Assembly (NCBI GenBank): GCA_037447655.1 | Contig: JBBHKE010002856.1 | Location: forward strand, 255,584-319,583 | Direction: 5' to 3' | From: Zygnema cylindricum | Lineage: Eukaryota; Streptophyta; Zygnematophyceae; Zygnematales; Zygnemataceae | DNA: 64,000 nucleotides | Program-made: the position numbers and the translations under genes | Notes under the pieces: model-generated | Seen by the model: only the letters and a program-made list of their open reading frames with translations | Database searches by the model: none | Told to the model about the DNA's origin: nothing | Shown here: positions 12,048-23,342 of the stretch, in pieces | Numbering within the stretch: position 1 is the first letter of the stretch | Layout of the letters: every line of letters starts with the position of its first letter

Positions 12048-12127
12048 TACCCTGGTTTGCGGATTGACCGTCTCAATTTTTTCCTTTGTGCGTCATTCAG
12101 AATTTTGTATTTCGCGAAAATCTAGCA
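12048..12127 (+). repeat. TRIM LTR 3, right part
   Basis: Resumes after the solo LTR and its TSD with the B-like region (ACCCTGGTTTGCGGATT, decayed) and ends GAAAATCTAGCA. Confidence 0.7.
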
Positions 12128-12183
12128 TGGGATTAGAGCTAGCGAGATTGGGGATGGATTCGTCAGTCTCCCCCTAAGGGGAG
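12128..12183 (+). other. TRIM internal domain 3
   Basis: 56 bp: TGGGATTAGAGCTAGCGAG (primer-binding site) to CCCCTAAGGGGAG (polypurine end). Confidence 0.75.
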
Positions 12184-12494
12184 TGTTGGATTGGCACGTG
12201 AATGCTAGTTCCATATGGGGTGTAATGTGGTACCTCCACACTCAAAGCCGCCCAAAATAAGTGGATATTGACCGGCCAGGCTCTACATCCATCTGATGAC
12301 ATATTGGTCACATCCATGTGGTGCCATGGTGGTTAGTGCACATCCATCTGATGGCATAGTGGTCACATCCATCTCGTGCCATGGTGGTTAGTGCATTGAC
12401 AACTTAAGTTAAAGGTCCTAGGTTTGTGCCTTTCACGACTCAATTTTCCCTTGTGTGGGAGAAGGCGAATCTCGGATTGTACAGAAATCAAACA
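12184..12494 (+). repeat. TRIM LTR 4 (3' LTR)
   Basis: Starts TGTTGGATTGGCACGTGAAT and ends AAATCAAACA, followed by TSD AGTTG. At 311 bp it is longer than its sisters because a ~57-bp segment around CATCCATCTGATGGCATAGT is tandemly repeated. Confidence 0.75.
12377..12431 (+). other. tRNA-like module in TRIM LTR 4
   Basis: GTGCCATGGTGGTTAGTGC (A-like) and TAGGTTTGTGCCT (decayed B-like). Confidence 0.5.
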
Positions 12495-12499
12495 AGTTG

Positions 12500-12844
12500 A
12501 TCACAAAGGATCTTGATCTCTATAGCTCATTTAATCTAAGGCTAAGACAAGGATTAAGTTTGCGGCTGCTCCTTTTTGCACCTTATTACATTTCAAACAA
12601 ACGTGTTGTGCACAACTACCAAACTATACAGGCGGCGCCTTCATGAGCAAGGCAGAAGGAGGATGAGGGAGAAATAAAGCGGGCGCAAAACGGGTGGGCG
12701 CACTTTCCGCTTAAAACGCAACACTAAATAACAATCTTTCCCACATGGGCCGTACACGCACGTAACTCCAAACGTACATGTAGGCCCGAAACGAAGTCGT
12801 GAATTTAGGCGCCAAATGTCAATACTCAAAAGGTACAAATCTCC
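12500..12844. other. Unassigned stretch, probably rest of the element A LTR
   Basis: The first ~30 bp resemble the sequence left of the TRIM array (GATCACAAAGGATCTT), so this probably continues the LTR of element A. The end of that LTR and the left breakpoint of element C, which lies before 12845, could not be found. No gene seen. Confidence 0.4.
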
Positions 12845-14646
12845 AAACCATATATCTCTTCCCTACAACCGAATGTACTTTTGCCGGTCCCCACATATGT
12901 GTGTGGACCAGATCTAGTAGTTTCTCACCTCTATATGTGACTGTTTTTGGAAAAGGGAGTCTATGAGCCTTTCCTTGGGCACAACCACTGCAATCATCCA
13001 TCATTTCATTATCCCCGAAGTAAATACCTTCTAGTACCCCAAGCTTGTTCATTACCCTTAGCCTATCAAAATGCACATGCCAAAACCGCTTATGCCAAAT
13101 CATCATGTTTGGCTAATCAACATAGTAAGCATTTTTCATTTCACTACTTTGGTTAAGCCTAAACATTCCTTGGCTACACATATTTGCTGTGAAGTAGACT
13201 TAATCTCCATACTTAGCTGTAAAGACTCCCTTTCTAGTGAAGGTATCAAACTCGTTATCATCTAATATAGAGGTAGAGACAATATTTTTACTCAGCTGCG
13301 GATTGTAGAGTACATCTGAGAAAGTGAGTATAGAACACTTACCTTTCACGCAGACTTTTAGATTAACCAAACCCACTAGATTTGTGGTAAATACTCTCCC
13401 TTCCGTATACTTATATCTTTACAGTAGGGATCTTTCTTAGATTGGTAAAGAGGTGCCTATCACGACAAATATGCATGGATGCACTAGGATTGATGATCTA
13501 TCATTTTTGTGGGGATTCTCGAATGGCTCTAAGAGCACAGGATTATAATTGAGGGATCTCCTTCTCCCCCAGATTCTCGTCAGTAAAAGGTTTCCCATCC
13601 TCCTCTCTAGTGAACGCGTCCTCCTTTGTCTCCCCTATTCTTGTGTGAATATAAGTGTCTTCTTCTTCCCTCAATAAAAACCTCCTCCACGGTTTTTTTG
13701 GAGCCTTAGCTCTAACAGCTTGGTACAATATGCTAAAAGGTGTCGCGGATTTTTGCAGAAATGACACAAACCCTTTGGAGGACTGATCATCTAGATTGGT
13801 CTTTCTCTCCTTTGAAGTTGTTGTACAGCTTCCTCCAATCCTTCCCCCACCGGTCCGTTCAAGCAGCTAGAGCTTAAACCCTCTTACCTCCTCTCCAAAT
13901 CTCAATAGTTTTCTCTTTCACAAGTATCATTCACACCACTGTGTTCCACTTCCAAGAACTATCATCCATTTCTTCCACTCGATAACTATATTCTCATATT
14001 CATCAAGCAACTTTATCTTGAGGGTGTTGACTTTCATCTTCATTGTACTTGTCCACCAGCCACTCTCAATCTCCATACACGAACAAGATAGATCATTACA
14101 GTAGTCTTACATTTTTCCCTCTTTGTAAGTGTAATCCCCTAGCCTCTGCTTGGCGAGCTAGAACTCCTAAACGGTACCAGCTCTAAAGATCTACACTAAA
14201 GTCTCCCACAACACCTCGGCCGTGAGAATTTGAAGATGGGAGGTTGCCAGAGCTTGAGTGAGGTACCTCATAATGAAATGCCTGGCAACCATGTTTGTGT
14301 ATTCCCACATTTCAATATAGTTTCCATCGGTCTTTGCGGTCGTCGCTCTGGGTTCCGTGGTGACAGGAGTAAAAGGTCTCTCCTTCCTTTTCCCTTTTTT
14401 GGACACGTTGTTGTCCCCATCGTCTGCCTCTTTCGTAGGAACAGATGTTGTTGCATAAAACCTCACTCCACTAAACCCTAGTGGGATTCGGTTAGGTGGA
14501 CATTTCGCTTGTCTATTGGCAATACCCCGGTATTGTTTCTCACACAAAGCCAATACCATCATGGCTACCCAATAAATGAATCCATATCCGTTGAAGATAG
14601 ACACTTTAGAGGGTGGGCCGATAACATGCAATTCTGTGTCCCCCAT
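12845..14646 (-). pseudogene. Truncated Copia gag-PR-INT of array C
   Basis: Minus-strand frame starting at the ATG ending at 14646, inside the LTR (MGDTELHVIGPPSKV). Gag runs to about 13550 with frameshifts. The protease site near 13470 reads N-P-S-A, so the catalytic Asp is Asn. Pre-integrase HHCC at 12880-13106 is well kept (MIWHKRFWHVHF, then DDCSGCAQGK). The sequence breaks off after the GPAKV...GKRYM region, before the catalytic core, so RT and RNase H are missing from this unit. Closest to the family of G and H. Confidence 0.85.
14612..14626 (-). other. Half-tRNA type primer-binding site, array C
   Basis: The minus strand reads TGTTATCGGCCCACC directly after the LTR, two differences from the GGTTATGGGCCCACC of element G. 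Confidence 0.65.
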
Positions 14647-15620
14647 AGGACTACAAATTTCACGAAGCCTCTAGATAGTTTTTAACTAACTCCTTTCAAC
14701 TACGACCAGTGCTACCTAAGCACGCAAATAGATAGTGTGACTAAACCATTGTTCAATCTAGACTTGCATGAGTCCGCAGCAAAAAGAATAACTTAAAACA
14801 CCCAACCGGACGATTACTTATAAACCAGCAAAGATGCCAATATTTATATTAGCTCATTGGGGGAGAGGCGGCTACCTCCTCAATCCTCTAAGTCCTAAAC
14901 ACCTCTCACAACTCCCATCTATTGATGTACGAACTAATCAGAAGATTGTACAGTAAAAAAAAAACTATGGCCGATGTCCTTTCTATACGGCATGTGTACG
15001 ACAAGGCCATGGAGCAGACGTTTGTTACATTCAGACTTGTTCTCTTGCTCTTCGTGATTTTTGCTTTCTAATTTTATGGTGCCACGTGGCGCCAGGTCTT
15101 GTCTTGCCTGAAAACCGCCACAACGTCTATTCCGGGATCTCGCTAATGATACATGTCGTTGGTTCCAGACCAACTTTTACTATTAGTTATTTAAAACAAA
15201 TGTCTAGTACAATTGTTTCGTGCAGGTTTTAATTCGAACCATATTCCAACTAGTATATATGTTCTTTATTTCCAATTCCGATAATCGGACAAAAGTTCCT
15301 ATACAATGCTTAATTAGTAATGAAACCCTATGTAGTCTAACTAACTCCTACGACAGACCAGTTAGAGCAAAATGCTACGCCTCGCTTTTCCGATCGGAGG
15401 TTGAATTCTTGACAAACTCTACCTTTTTGTTAAGGTGACTTATGTCACTGTTCACTCCTACCTATAGAGCAAATGAAACCATGGCTCCACCATCCTCTCT
15501 TTCGTTTAGTGACTATAATAAGTGTGGGGGCAAGAGAGAGAAGGTGGAGGCAGGCTGCCTACACTTTTACCTAATCAATTTAGACCTAGAAAATACCCTC
15601 TAAATCAAATGACATCAACA
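14627..15620 (-). repeat. LTR of array C (shared between two units)
   Basis: 994 bp, minus orientation, TGTTGATGTC...AATTGCA. On its left it serves as the 5' LTR of the truncated gag-PR-INT unit; on its right an AAGGGGAG polypurine tract and RNase H show it is also a 3' LTR. It has the conserved TGACTATAATAAGTGTGGGG block near 15515. Confidence 0.85.
15350..15412 (+). other. tRNA-like module, array C LTR 1
   Basis: CGACAGACCAGTTAGAGC (D-arm-like) and GGAGGTTGAATTCTT (B-like). Antisense to the LTR. Confidence 0.55.
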
Positions 15621-16143
15621 CTCCCCTTATTTTGTAGTATAATTTTGATTTCTCTTTTAATCCACTTTTTTCTCTACAATATTTTGACTTGGGAGAGGGC
15701 ACAGGTTTGGTCATCATATCAGCCACCATTTCTCCATCACCCCTATACACAAGATTTATCATTTTTTTCAACTTTTTCTCTTACAAAATGTAATCTTATG
15801 TCCATATGCTTAGCCTTGAAATGATGTTTTGGATTGGCTGCCATTGCAATGGCACCCTGATTATCACAAAAATCTTTATGTACTCCCTCCTTGATATACC
15901 CCTGTTCTTGCAATAAAGAATTAACCCACATCAACTCCCCACATCAACTCTTTCACAACAGAGCATGAGGCCATGTATTCAACCTTCACAGTGGATTGAG
16001 CAACTACCTTTTGTTGCTTCCTACTCCAACAGCAAGCACTTTCCCCCTTATAGAATACATACCTAGAAGTACATCTTCTCATAAATGTATCCCCATAACT
16101 GGCATCACTCCAAGAAGTGATGTTAGTGTGCTCCCCTCCGAAT
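15621..16143 (-). pseudogene. Copia RNase H remnant between two array C LTRs
   Basis: Minus-strand RNase H: GGEHTNITSWSDASYGD at the 16143 end, then QQKVVAQSTVKVEYMAS, FCDNQGAIAMAANP and EMVADMMTKPVP, ending at a polypurine tract (15621-15637). Upstream it joins the LTR end directly, so gag, PR, INT and RT of this unit are deleted. Confidence 0.85.
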
Positions 16144-17082
16144 TGTAGTTTTGTGTCCCCCATTGTGCTACAAAATTTATGAAGCCTCTTGGTAGTTTTT
16201 GGCTAACCCTCTTTCAACTAGGATGACTGCTACCTAAGCAAACAAACACAAAATCTGACTAAAAACGCCCAATATGGCTATAAATTATCATGTGGCAAAG
16301 ATGCCAATATTTATACAAGCTCATTGGGAGAGAGGCGACTACCTCCTCAATCCTCTAAGTCCTTAACCCCTCTCACAACCCCAATCTATTGATGTACGAA
16401 ATAATCAAACGATTGTTCAGTACAGAAAGGTTCTATGGCCGATGTCCTTTTTGTACGGCATGTGAATGATAGGGCCATGGAGTGGACGTTTGTCTTTTTT
16501 AAACTTATTCTCGTGCTCTCTATAATTTTTTCTTTCCTATTCTATCGTGGCACGTGACGCCAGGTCATGTCACGCTTCAAAACCGCCAAAGCGGCCTTTC
16601 CGAGATCTCAACGATGATGCGCGTCGTCGGATCCAAAACCGGCTTTTAATGTTGGCCGTTTAAAACAAATGTTCGGTACATTTGTTTCCTGCAGACTTTT
16701 GTTTACACTATATTACACTGAGTTTGTATGTTCATCTATCTGTAATTCCGTTAATCAGATTGATGTTGCTAACTTTGTTAAAATAAACATGAAACCCTAT
16801 GTACTCTAACGTACTTCTACGACAGACCGCTTAGAGCTTACGGCTACGCCTTGCTTTGCCGGTCAAAGGTTCAATTCCTGCCTAACTCAACCTTTTTGTT
16901 AAGAGTGACTTAAGTAACTCTACAGTCCTGCCTGTGTAGCAAAATGGCTCCACCACTCTCTCTCTCCTTCAATGACTACAAGAAGTATGGGGGATAGAGA
17001 GAAAAGGTGGAAGCAGGCTACATACGCTTTTGTTTAATCGATTCAAACCTAAAAAGTACCCTTAAATCTAGTGATTTTAACA
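16144..17082 (-). repeat. Second LTR of array C
   Basis: 939 bp, minus orientation. Its 3' end is fused to RNase H codons and its 5' end is preceded by a polypurine tract (CTCCAATTATTTTCTAG on plus) and a further RNase H. It carries the conserved TGACTACAAGAAGTATGGGG block near 16975. Confidence 0.8.
16820..16880 (+). other. tRNA-like module, array C LTR 2
   Basis: CGACAGACCGCTTAGAGC (D-arm-like) and AAAGGTTCAATTCCTG (near-consensus B box). Antisense to the LTR. Confidence 0.65.
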
Positions 17083-17355
17083 CTCCAATTATTTTCTAGT
17101 CTAATTTTTTCTTTTTTTTTATCCACACCTTTCTCTACAATATTTTAACTTGGGAGATGGCACGGGTTTGGTCATCATATTAGCCACCATTTCCTTATCA
17201 CCTCTATACACAAGATTCACAATTTTGTTTTCAACATTTTCTCTTAAAAAACTTAATCTTATGTACATATGCTTAGCTTTGAAGAGATTTTTTGGATTGG
17301 TTGCAATAGCAATGGCAGCAGCTGATTGTCAAAAAAGACTTTATGCACTCCCTCT
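17083..17355 (-). pseudogene. Copia RNase H remnant, part 1 (array C host of element B)
   Basis: Minus-strand C-terminal RNase H and polypurine tract of a third array C unit. It is cut by element B at the codons for the EGVHKVF-like stretch and continues at 36882. Confidence 0.8.
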
Positions 17356-18207
17356 TGTTGTTTTTGGAAAGCTTTAGTCCTCTCTATGCCTCGGGTGTGA
17401 GGGAGAGAGTTCAAGGACTTAAAATTATTTGGTAGGGCCGGTTCATTACCAACCTGATTTATTGTGATAGTACGAGTGTAATCGTACATTTCCGTCACTT
17501 GTTGGACATACGTTAGTGCTTGGGGCAAGCGGTCCCAAATGATATCCGTAGGTGGAGGACGCTCACTTGTGAATCACACATACTTATGAAGGCACATCTA
17601 CGGTGCCGGTTTCACAAGGATGACGGAAGATAAACCACGCCAACTATTTGGATCTGAATAGGACCAGTTTCAAGATAGTCGTACTCAGCTTTTTGTTTTC
17701 ACTGTCAGTGTATATGTCAGACTGATTAGCGAATCTATTTGTGGTGGCTAGGAAAGTAGCCTGTTTGGTTTGGAATGACATGCCTTGATCACACGGGCAT
17801 ATCTCACAGTATTAGGTGTTTCAAGTAGACATTCGTACTGCTAGTATGCCACTGCACGCTCAGCAGGACAGCTTACTGTATATGTGTAGGACTTAGCCAT
17901 TTTTGACTTAGGAACAAATATGTACCAAAAACTGTTTTATGACATTTTTTTGTTAACTTTGACTGTGAATATCTCATAGTAATTTGATCAGAATTACTTG
18001 TAAAATTGTGTATTTGTTTCTCCTAATATCATCTACATTATTGTACATTTTTAGATCTATAGGGATCTTGTGTTAGATCTTGTGTTGTCTCAAAGTTGTT
18101 GTTTTCTGAACCAGTTTTATGTAAAAGCTTCAAGCTGATTTATTTTCCGAGATGACAACTGCTGCCACTTTTTCATCTTCGATACCATCTGTTGTCTCAA
18201 AACAACA
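17356..18207 (+). repeat. 5' LTR of element B
   Basis: 852 bp. The gag ATG (18152-18154) lies 54 bp before its end. I saw no tRNA-like module in this family. Confidence 0.85.
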
Positions 18208-18222
18208 GGTCACAGGCCCACC
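18208..18222 (+). other. Primer-binding site of element B (decayed half-tRNA type)
   Basis: GGTCACAGGCCCACC: three transitions from the GGTTATGGGCCCACC of elements D, G and H, immediately after the LTR. Confidence 0.55.
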
Positions 18223-21200
18223 TTCATGAACACTGGTTTTTGATAGACGGGAGTATCTTTATTGGGCAGATTTGGTTAAATCCTACTTTGATTAAATGAA
18301 ATTATTTGATGTAGTTGATGGATCTCTTGTTCAGACAGATGCAAACTTTGGAAGGAAAAATGAATAGGCTTTGCAACTCTTAAAACTGATGATTTCTAAA
18401 GAGTTGCACATGACATACATTCAGGCTACAAAGGCATCAGATATTTGGAATGCCTTGAAATCAACTTATGTGAGAGCAAATGATCAACATGAAATTATTA
18501 CTCCTGGTAAAATATGGGAATATCAATACACAGGCGGAAGCATGGTATAGTATTGCAATGGTTGTAGGATTTTATTGGTTGAGAATGCATGCTCAGGAGG
18601 AACCTTTCCTCCTTATCACCAAGCTATGCTTTTGATTAGGGGGCTGCCTAATGAATTCAAAGGGGCCTCATATAATTTGAAAATGCTAGATATTGCACAA
18701 TAGAATCTAGCTACAACAATTTAGTATGTATTAGAGGAAGAAGCCACTCATCTAGCATTTGGTAGTGGTAAACCACTAGTAGCGTTTAATGCTCAATTTG
18801 AGAATCCTAGATATGAAGGGAACCAGTTTCAACAACAATATGAGAAGTGTGTTTACAACTATGCAGATGGCCATTTGTTTAGAGCTTGTCCCTTGTATAT
18901 AAAAGCTCTTGAAAAAGGTGCTTTTTGGAAATGGTGGAAGCATAAAGGACCTCGTATTATACATAAATCTCCATTAAAGGCGGCAACTTTTTCAGCCGAT
19001 AACATGGAACCCGAGAAGGAGCCAACAAAGGAGAAATCAGATGTTGTAAGTTTTCTAAAAACTTACAACAAAGAGTTTTTCGCCCTTGCCAAGGTGATGG
19101 AGGGAGATAAGGATCTTAGCTGGATTATGGACTCCAGAATTTCCTCACACATGTGTTGGAACAAATCTTGGTTCACGGAGGTGACACCTATCCCTTAATG
19201 CCAAATCTTTTATGTTGTGGTGCCATTGTTGAATCTAATGCAAAAGGCACAGTAGAGCTTAATTGTGAGATAGATGGGAAGGTAGTCAAGAGGACTTTGT
19301 ATGATGTTTTGTATGTTTCGAAGTTTAAGAAAAACTTGTTTTCTAATTCCGTTGTTGAAAGCAAAGTCTTTGATGTGCTAGCTTGCAAAGGCAAAAAGAC
19401 AGTTCGCAAAGATGGTAGAGTAGCCTTAGTAGGTACTAGAGGCCTAAACATATTCTATCGGATGGACATAGCTAATAATTTTTTTTTTGTATTCCAATGT
19501 CCTTTCTGAAAATGTTTTGTGGCATAAAAGACTTGGGCATGTGCATCATGACAGGTTGAATAAGATGGTTAATTCTAATATGATAGATGGAGTTCAACTT
19601 GGTCAAAAAGAGTCCCACGTGTGTGATAGATGTGCTCTCGGGAAGCTTCACAAACTTCCCTTACCACAAGTTTCAGATAACCCAGCATAGGACCTTCTCA
19701 CTATCATTCATTCAGACGTATTCGGACCTTCAAAAGTCCTTTCTCTCGGTGGAAACAAGTATATGGTCACCTTCACGGATGACTACTCACGGTACAGCCG
19801 AGTTTACTTTATGAAGGAAAAAAGCAAGGTCTTCACACATTTCTAACATTATCGGATTTGGGCTTCATAACAAACCAATCCTTGCTTTGAGATCCGACAA
19901 CGATGGAGATTATGTATCTCATGTTTTCTTTGATTATCTAAAAGAAAATGGTATTTCTCATGAGTTCATTGTTCCTTATACTCTAGAGAAAAATCGTGTG
20001 TCTAAAATGCTTAATAGAACCTTGACTGATTGTGCTATATCTATGATGATGGATAAAGGTGTGGATCCTATATTTTGAAGGGAATCTTTTCAGTGTGCTT
20101 CCTACATCAGAAATATGATAGAGACTAGGGTAGTCAAGGATAAAACTCAAGATCAAATGTGGATAGGAAGAAAGCTTGATGTAAGTCATTTCATAATATT
20201 TCGGAGCATATGTTTTATTTTGGGCAATCTTCCTAATTGGAAGCTTAGTCCAAAATCTATCTCTGTAATATTTATGGGATATGATGATGAATCTGCAAGA
20301 TATAGAGTGTATAACCCTCATAAATGTTCCCTTCAAATAGCTATAAATATTTTGATAAAAGAGGAGAGTGAATCAGTGGATGTATTTAGTATGGATGCTT
20401 CAAAAAGAAATCAGAAAATACAACATTATGTCATACTTGATTAGACTCCTTTTAGTGCATCCTCTTGTTCTCCCTCTTCTAGTGTACTGCCAAACGTGTT
20501 TGGGCAGTCTGATTCTCCTATTGCTGCAGGTGCTCCTCCTCCTCCTCAAAATCCGAGACATAATAAGGGACCAACAGTTCCGCTTCAGATTTTCCTGGGA
20601 GAAAAAGACAAAGTAGCCAATTGAGAGGCAAACGAGTGGAGAGTGCTTTGTCTGCTAGCACAAGGGAGCCTTTTACTATTCAAAATGCCTTTTTTGTCCC
20701 TCAAAAGAATTAGTAGATCTTTGTTGCTAATGATGAGATTAAGTCGATCATGGAGGCCAAAACTTGGGAAATTGTGGAGCTTCCACCAGATAGGAAAGCG
20801 ATCAGTTGTAAGTGGGTGTTCAAAGTAAAACTGAACCCTGATAATACTATTGAAAGGTATAAGGCTAGGTTGGTTGCTAAAGGATATAGCCAAAAAGAGG
20901 GCATTCATTATGAGGAAACCTTCTCACCTATAGTTCGTTTTCCTACTGTTATGATTTTTTTATCTTTAGCAGCTATTGAGGATACGGAGCTTTATCAAAT
21001 GGATGTTAAGACAACTTTCTTGCAAGAGGACTTAGATGAAGTCATTTATATGAAACAACCAGAAGGGTATGTAGAGAAAGGGAAAGAAAATCTGGTATGT
21101 AAATTGTTGAAGTCCTTGTATGGTTTGAAGCAGGCACCTCGATAATTGAACCTGAAACTGGATTAATTTTTGACTAACCTTGGTTTTACAGAATTAGCTC

Positions 21201-21666
21201 AGATCATTCTGTTTATGTTGTGGAAGGAGATGATGGAGTTATCTACATTGTAGTTTATGTAGATGATTTGCTATTGATTAGGAAGACTCTTGAGGAAATC
21301 AAAAAGATATAACTAGCTTATAATTCTCGGTTTGAAATGAATGACATATGTGAATTTAACTATATTATGGGCATTCAAGTGGAAAGAGATAGGAGACAGA
21401 GAAAGATTTATCTAACTCAGAGAGAGGCTATTGGGAATATGTTGGAAAAGTTTGGAATGTGAGAAGCTAAGGGATAGTCCACTCTCATGGAATTTAGGCA
21501 GAAAGTAGAAGGGAAAGACATAGATGGAGGTGCTTTGTAGGATGACAGCTTGGATTCAGGGGAGGCATATTGTGTGTCCTTCTTTCCTTACAAGAAAATT
21601 GTTGGAAGCCTCGACTTTTTCATGAACTAAAACCGGTTTGATATTGCAACAGCTGTTGGTGCTCTT

Positions 21667-22530
21667 TGTTGTTTTTAAGAAAGCTTTAGTCCTCTCTATG
21701 CCTTAGATGTGAGGGAGAGAGAGCTGTTCAAGACTTAAGTTATTTTTGGTTGAGTTCGGTTCAGTACTTACCAAAATTAGTGTGACAGTGAAGTTGGGAG
21801 TTCACGGTTCATTCACACTTGAGACACGCGTCGTCACTTGAGAGAAATGCGTGAGTATGTCCTCCGTGGACGTACGAAAATTCGGCAGGTCCACGGGAAT
21901 TCGTGAAGTCAATTCTACGGTCCCAAATCCTCTAATCGGACAGTTGAGAGCCGCCGCCAACAAATACTGACGAGGCGTGACTAGATCACTATCGGCGAGA
22001 CTTGATCACTATCACTTTACGTTGTCTGAACTTCGGTGTAAATATTTCGTAGAACAGAATTTTGTATGTAGTGAATTAGTTGTTTAGTGTTGAGAATGTG
22101 GTTTATGACATACCTTGAGTACACAGGTATACTCACAGTATTTGTTGTGTTAGAATGTTAGATGTACGGCTGGAATGCCTCTATACAGCTTAGTGTAGTT
22201 TCGGTGTATAGAAGTAGGACTTAGTGAATTTGATTCATTAGGAACAAATGATATGAAAACTGTACACTCTGTTTTATGTAATTTCATTTCTGCATATCTC
22301 ATTGATCTGTGAGCGGAATTCATTGAAATTCTTTGTGAGTGTTCCTTTGTATGTTGTCTACAATGTGGTAAATTTTCAGGACCATTGGGGAGTTTTTCTG
22401 AAAGTTATAGTCTGTCAAAGTTGCTGTTTAGCCATCGGTATTTGTGGAAGCTTCCTCTTTTGATTTGTTATACGATGACTACTGCTGCATCTTCTTCATC
22501 TTCAGTGCCAGCAGTTGTCTCAGAACAACA
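21667..22530 (+). repeat. Solo LTR of the B family inside B's RNase H
   Basis: 864 bp, TGTTGTTTTTAAGAAAGC...CAGAACAACA. Flanks are CTCTT and CTCTC (TSD with one mismatch). It splits the RNase H codons for AVGALC and LSQSLQNP. Confidence 0.8.
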
Positions 22531-23126
22531 CTCTCAGCCAGAGTTTGCAGAATCCTAAGAAGTCAGACTCGGAAGCTGCAAAGCGAGTTCTTCGTTTTCT
22601 TATAGGAACTCAAAACCTCCGACTCTCTCTTGGTTGAGATGAAGTAAACCTTCAAACTTAGAGCGATGCAAGCTATGGAGATTTTCCCAGCCGACGCTCC
22701 ACGACTGGTTTCACTCTAAAGGTTGGAGATGGGATTTGCTGCTGGAGTAGGAAGCTCCAAAAGATGACAACTCAGTCCACGATGGAAGTCGAGTATATGG
22801 CAGCTAGCTCAGGAGTCAAGGAGTTACTTTGGGTAAAGTCTCTCCTTCAAGAGCTTCATTTTATGCAATCTGATCCTCAAAAAGTGTGGTTTGATAACCA
22901 GGCAGCCATTGCTATTGCTTCTAATCCTAGTCATCATTTTAAAAGAAAGCATATTGATACCAAGCTGCATTTTGTGAGGGAAAAGGTAATGGGAAGAGTT
23001 CATAAACTTACTTATTTACTAGATGAGCAGATTGTGGCTGATATGATGACAAAACCATTGCCTACAATTAAATTAAAATTTTGTAGGGAGGCATGTGGCT
23101 TAAGTAGTTAGAAGAGTCTTAAGCTT

Positions 23127-23134
23127 TAGGGGAG
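23127..23134 (+). other. Polypurine tract of element B
   Basis: TAGGGGAG directly before the 3' LTR, shortly after the RNase H stop. Confidence 0.75.
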
Positions 23135-23342
23135 TGTTGTTTTTGGAAAGCTTTAGTCCTCTTTATGCCCTGGTTGTGAGGGAGAGATTTCCAAGACTTA
23201 GAATAATTTGGTCAGACCGGTTCATTACTAACGTGATTTAGTATGATAGTAAGAGTGTAATCGTACATTTCCATCACTTTTTGGACACGCGTTAGTGCTC
23301 GGGGGAAGCGGTCCCCAATGATATCCGCAGGTGGAGGACACT
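23135..23342 (+). repeat. 3' LTR of element B, left part
   Basis: First 208 bp of the LTR; element D interrupts at ACACT. Confidence 0.85.

Larger units (their letters stand above)
5460..12494 (+). mobile_element. Tandem TRIM array (LTR-int-LTR-int-LTR-int-LTR)
   Basis: Terminal-repeat retrotransposon in miniature, present as four LTRs alternating with three internal domains of 56-57 bp. Each internal domain is only a primer-binding site (TGGTATCA-like, initiator tRNA-Met 3' end) followed by a G-rich polypurine tract. There is no coding capacity, so mobility would need proteins in trans. Flanks are AATTG (5455-5459) and AGTTG (12495-12499), a TSD with one mismatch, so the array can be read as one insertion into the LTR of element A. 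Later insertions (a hAT and a nested pair of solo LTRs) account for most of the length. Each LTR carries a tRNA-like A/B-box module. Confidence 0.8.
18152..23111 (+). pseudogene. Copia gag-pol remnant of element B
   Basis: Start ATG inside the 5' LTR, then QQVTGPPS over the primer-binding site and a stop. Gag continues to ~19100 with a ruined zinc knuckle. The protease site is DSRI (Gly changed) at 19130. Integrase HHCC lies at 19508-19650 (LWHKRLGHVHH, CDRCALGK), and the core shows HSDVFGP, RSDNDGDY and NRVSKMLNRT, where the expected catalytic Glu is Lys. RT lies at 20750-21330 with YVDD at 21256-21267. RNase H (22531-23111) follows a solo LTR and keeps FDNQAAIAIASNP and VADMMTKPLP. Frameshifts and stops are frequent. 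The closest relative in the window is element F. Confidence 0.85.

Noticed and set aside
9142-12183. A CRISPR-like or satellite array, suggested by regularly repeated blocks.
   Set aside because: The blocks are LTRs and internal domains of a TRIM with TG/CA ends, primer site and polypurine tract; the context is a plant genome.
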